A DNA stretch of 7,869 nucleotides from Saprospiraceae bacterium. Its GTDB lineage: Bacteria; Bacteroidota; Bacteroidia; Chitinophagales; Saprospiraceae. A program made the translations under genes and the position numbers. The stretch is from the NCBI GenBank assembly GCA_013361075.1, contig JABWAJ010000250.1, forward strand, positions 1 to 7,869. Direction: 5' to 3'. This document shows positions 7,185 through 7,869 of this stretch, piece after piece; within the stretch, counting starts at the first letter, position 1; each line of letters opens with the position of its first letter. The notes under the pieces were generated by a model. That model worked only from the letters and a program-made list of their open reading frames with translations. It did no database searches and had not been told where the DNA came from.

Positions 7185-7207
7185 AAAGGAATTCATTCCG
7201 GTCATTC

Positions 7208-7219
7208 ATTGAATTCAAT
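7208..7219 (+). repeat. Perfect 12-bp palindrome in the haloperoxidase leader
   Basis: ATTGAATTCAAT is identical to its own reverse complement and ends 11 bases before ATG 7231. A second, imperfect inverted repeat (GGAAT-TC-ATTCC, 7188-7199) lies just upstream, right after the -7 element. Both lie downstream of the putative transcription start. They could be a repressor-binding site or a chance AT-rich palindrome. Confidence 0.35.
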
Positions 7220-7230
7220 AATGCTACGTC

Positions 7231-7869
7231 ATGATTAGATATTTATTCCTGTCGCTGGTTGCCAGCATCTTTGTCACGACACTGGGTTTTGCCCAAAACG
7301 AATCCGTCGCCCGCAAATGGAATGAAGCCCTGCTTCAGTCCATTCGTGAGGATTTTGCCCGACCACCGGTCCATGCCCGAAACCTGTTTCATACCTCGAT
7401 GGCGATGTACGATGCCTGGGCGGCTTATGATACGGTTGCAAAACCCTATCTGCTGGGCAATACGGTTAGTGGATACACTTGCCCCTTTGAAGGGGTGCCC
7501 ACACCTGCCAACATAGAGGCAGCCCGGGAGCAGGCCATGAGTTTTGCCATGTTTCGAATCTTATTGCAACGGTTTGCCCTTTCTCCTAACTTCTTTGCCG
7601 CTTATTTCCGGTATACAGGGCTGATGACCGAATTGGGCTACGATTTCGATATTTCTTCTACGAATTACCAATCGGGGTCACCAGCTGCCCTGGGCAATTA
7701 CATTGCGCAATGTGTGCTGCAGATGGGGCTTCAGGATGGTGCCAACGAGCAGTTTAATTATGCCATTCAGTATTATCAGACCGTCAATACACCGTTGGTG
7801 ATGGCTGATCCGGGGAATCCCAACATCGGGGACCCCAATCGCTGGCAGCGCCTGACACTGGAAGCTGCC
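7231..7869 (+). CDS. Vanadium-dependent haloperoxidase-like exported protein (3' partial)
   Basis: The frame is open from ATG 7231 to the window edge, giving 213 codons with no stop. The N-terminus is a signal peptide (R3, hydrophobic 4-20, likely cleavage near AQ at 21-22), so the product is exported. The mature start (RKWNEALLQSIREDFARP, 28-45), VHARNLFHTSMAMYDAW (47-63) and the helical segment around 94-130 resemble the N-terminal all-alpha part of bacterial vanadium-dependent haloperoxidase/PAP2-superfamily proteins. These are common in Bacteroidota and often carry a T9SS tail. The vanadate-binding Arg/His residues of that family sit in the C-terminal half, which is outside the window. 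Catalytic competence and substrate therefore cannot be judged. ATG 7221 is not the start, since its frame stops after five codons. A TACCTTTG promoter element lies 46 bases upstream. Confidence 0.75.
   Translation, partial: MIRYLFLSLVASIFVTTLGFAQNESVARKWNEALLQSIREDFARPPVHARNLFHTSMAMYDAWAAYDTVAKPYLLGNTVSGYTCPFEGVPTPANIEAAREQAMSFAMFRILLQRFALSPNFFAAYFRYTGLMTELGYDFDISSTNYQSGSPAALGNYIAQCVLQMGLQDGANEQFNYAIQYYQTVNTPLVMADPGNPNIGDPNRWQRLTLEAA

Noticed and set aside
7221..7238. Five-codon upstream frame (ATG 7221 to TAG 7236-7238) overlapping the haloperoxidase start
   Set aside because: It is too short to distinguish from chance. A translational-coupling role cannot be supported from sequence alone.
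1..7869. CRISPR arrays, tRNA or rRNA genes, insertion sequences, toxin-antitoxin or defence genes
   Set aside because: I saw no regularly spaced short repeats, cloverleaf sequences, transposase motifs or defence-gene signatures in either strand.

Overview
The window looks like a chromosomal segment of a member of the phylum Bacteroidota, probably of the Saprospiria type (Lewinella/Haliscomenobacter-like). This placement is inferred. It rests on three C-terminal type IX secretion (T9SS) sorting domains, on two upstream sequences matching the Bacteroidota -7 promoter element TAnnTTTG (exactly at 7177-7184, with one mismatch at 5899-5906), and on the absence of clear Shine-Dalgarno sequences. 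All genes lie on the + strand and there is no intergenic gap longer than about 140 bases.

Bases 1-5781 hold a tandem array of three paralogous secreted proteins. Gene 1 (1-2213) is cut at its 5' end by the window edge. Gene 2 (2310-4001, 563 aa) and gene 3 (4060-5781, 573 aa) are complete. Genes 2 and 3 share one plan: signal peptide, a ~210-residue module I do not recognise as a named family, an Ig/PKD-like domain, a cysteine-dense segment (CGDxCYG ... CxxCGEIDC), a fibronectin-III-like domain with extra cysteines, a linker, and a type A T9SS tail. Gene 1 has the same plan but at least two copies of the module. The 17 cysteines of genes 2 and 3 correspond one to one. The proteins probably form disulfide-stabilised, modular cell-surface or secreted products, but no enzymatic motif is visible and their role is unknown. 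A strong hairpin lies between genes 1 and 2.

Bases 5782-5919 hold a terminator-like hairpin followed by a promoter-like element. Next comes an unrelated housekeeping gene (5920-7098, 392 aa) encoding a THUMP-domain, class I SAM-dependent RNA methyltransferase of the RlmL/Trm14 type. It is visibly more GC-rich than the array. Its usual NPPY catalytic tetrapeptide reads NPEY.

Bases 7099-7230 carry a TACCTTTG promoter element and a perfect 12-bp palindrome. They precede the first 213 codons of an exported vanadium-dependent haloperoxidase-like protein (7231-7869), which runs off the 3' edge before its catalytic region. The methyltransferase and the haloperoxidase-like gene seem to be separate transcription units with no evident functional link to the array. 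The most interesting content is the paralogous array and its uncharacterised repeated module.
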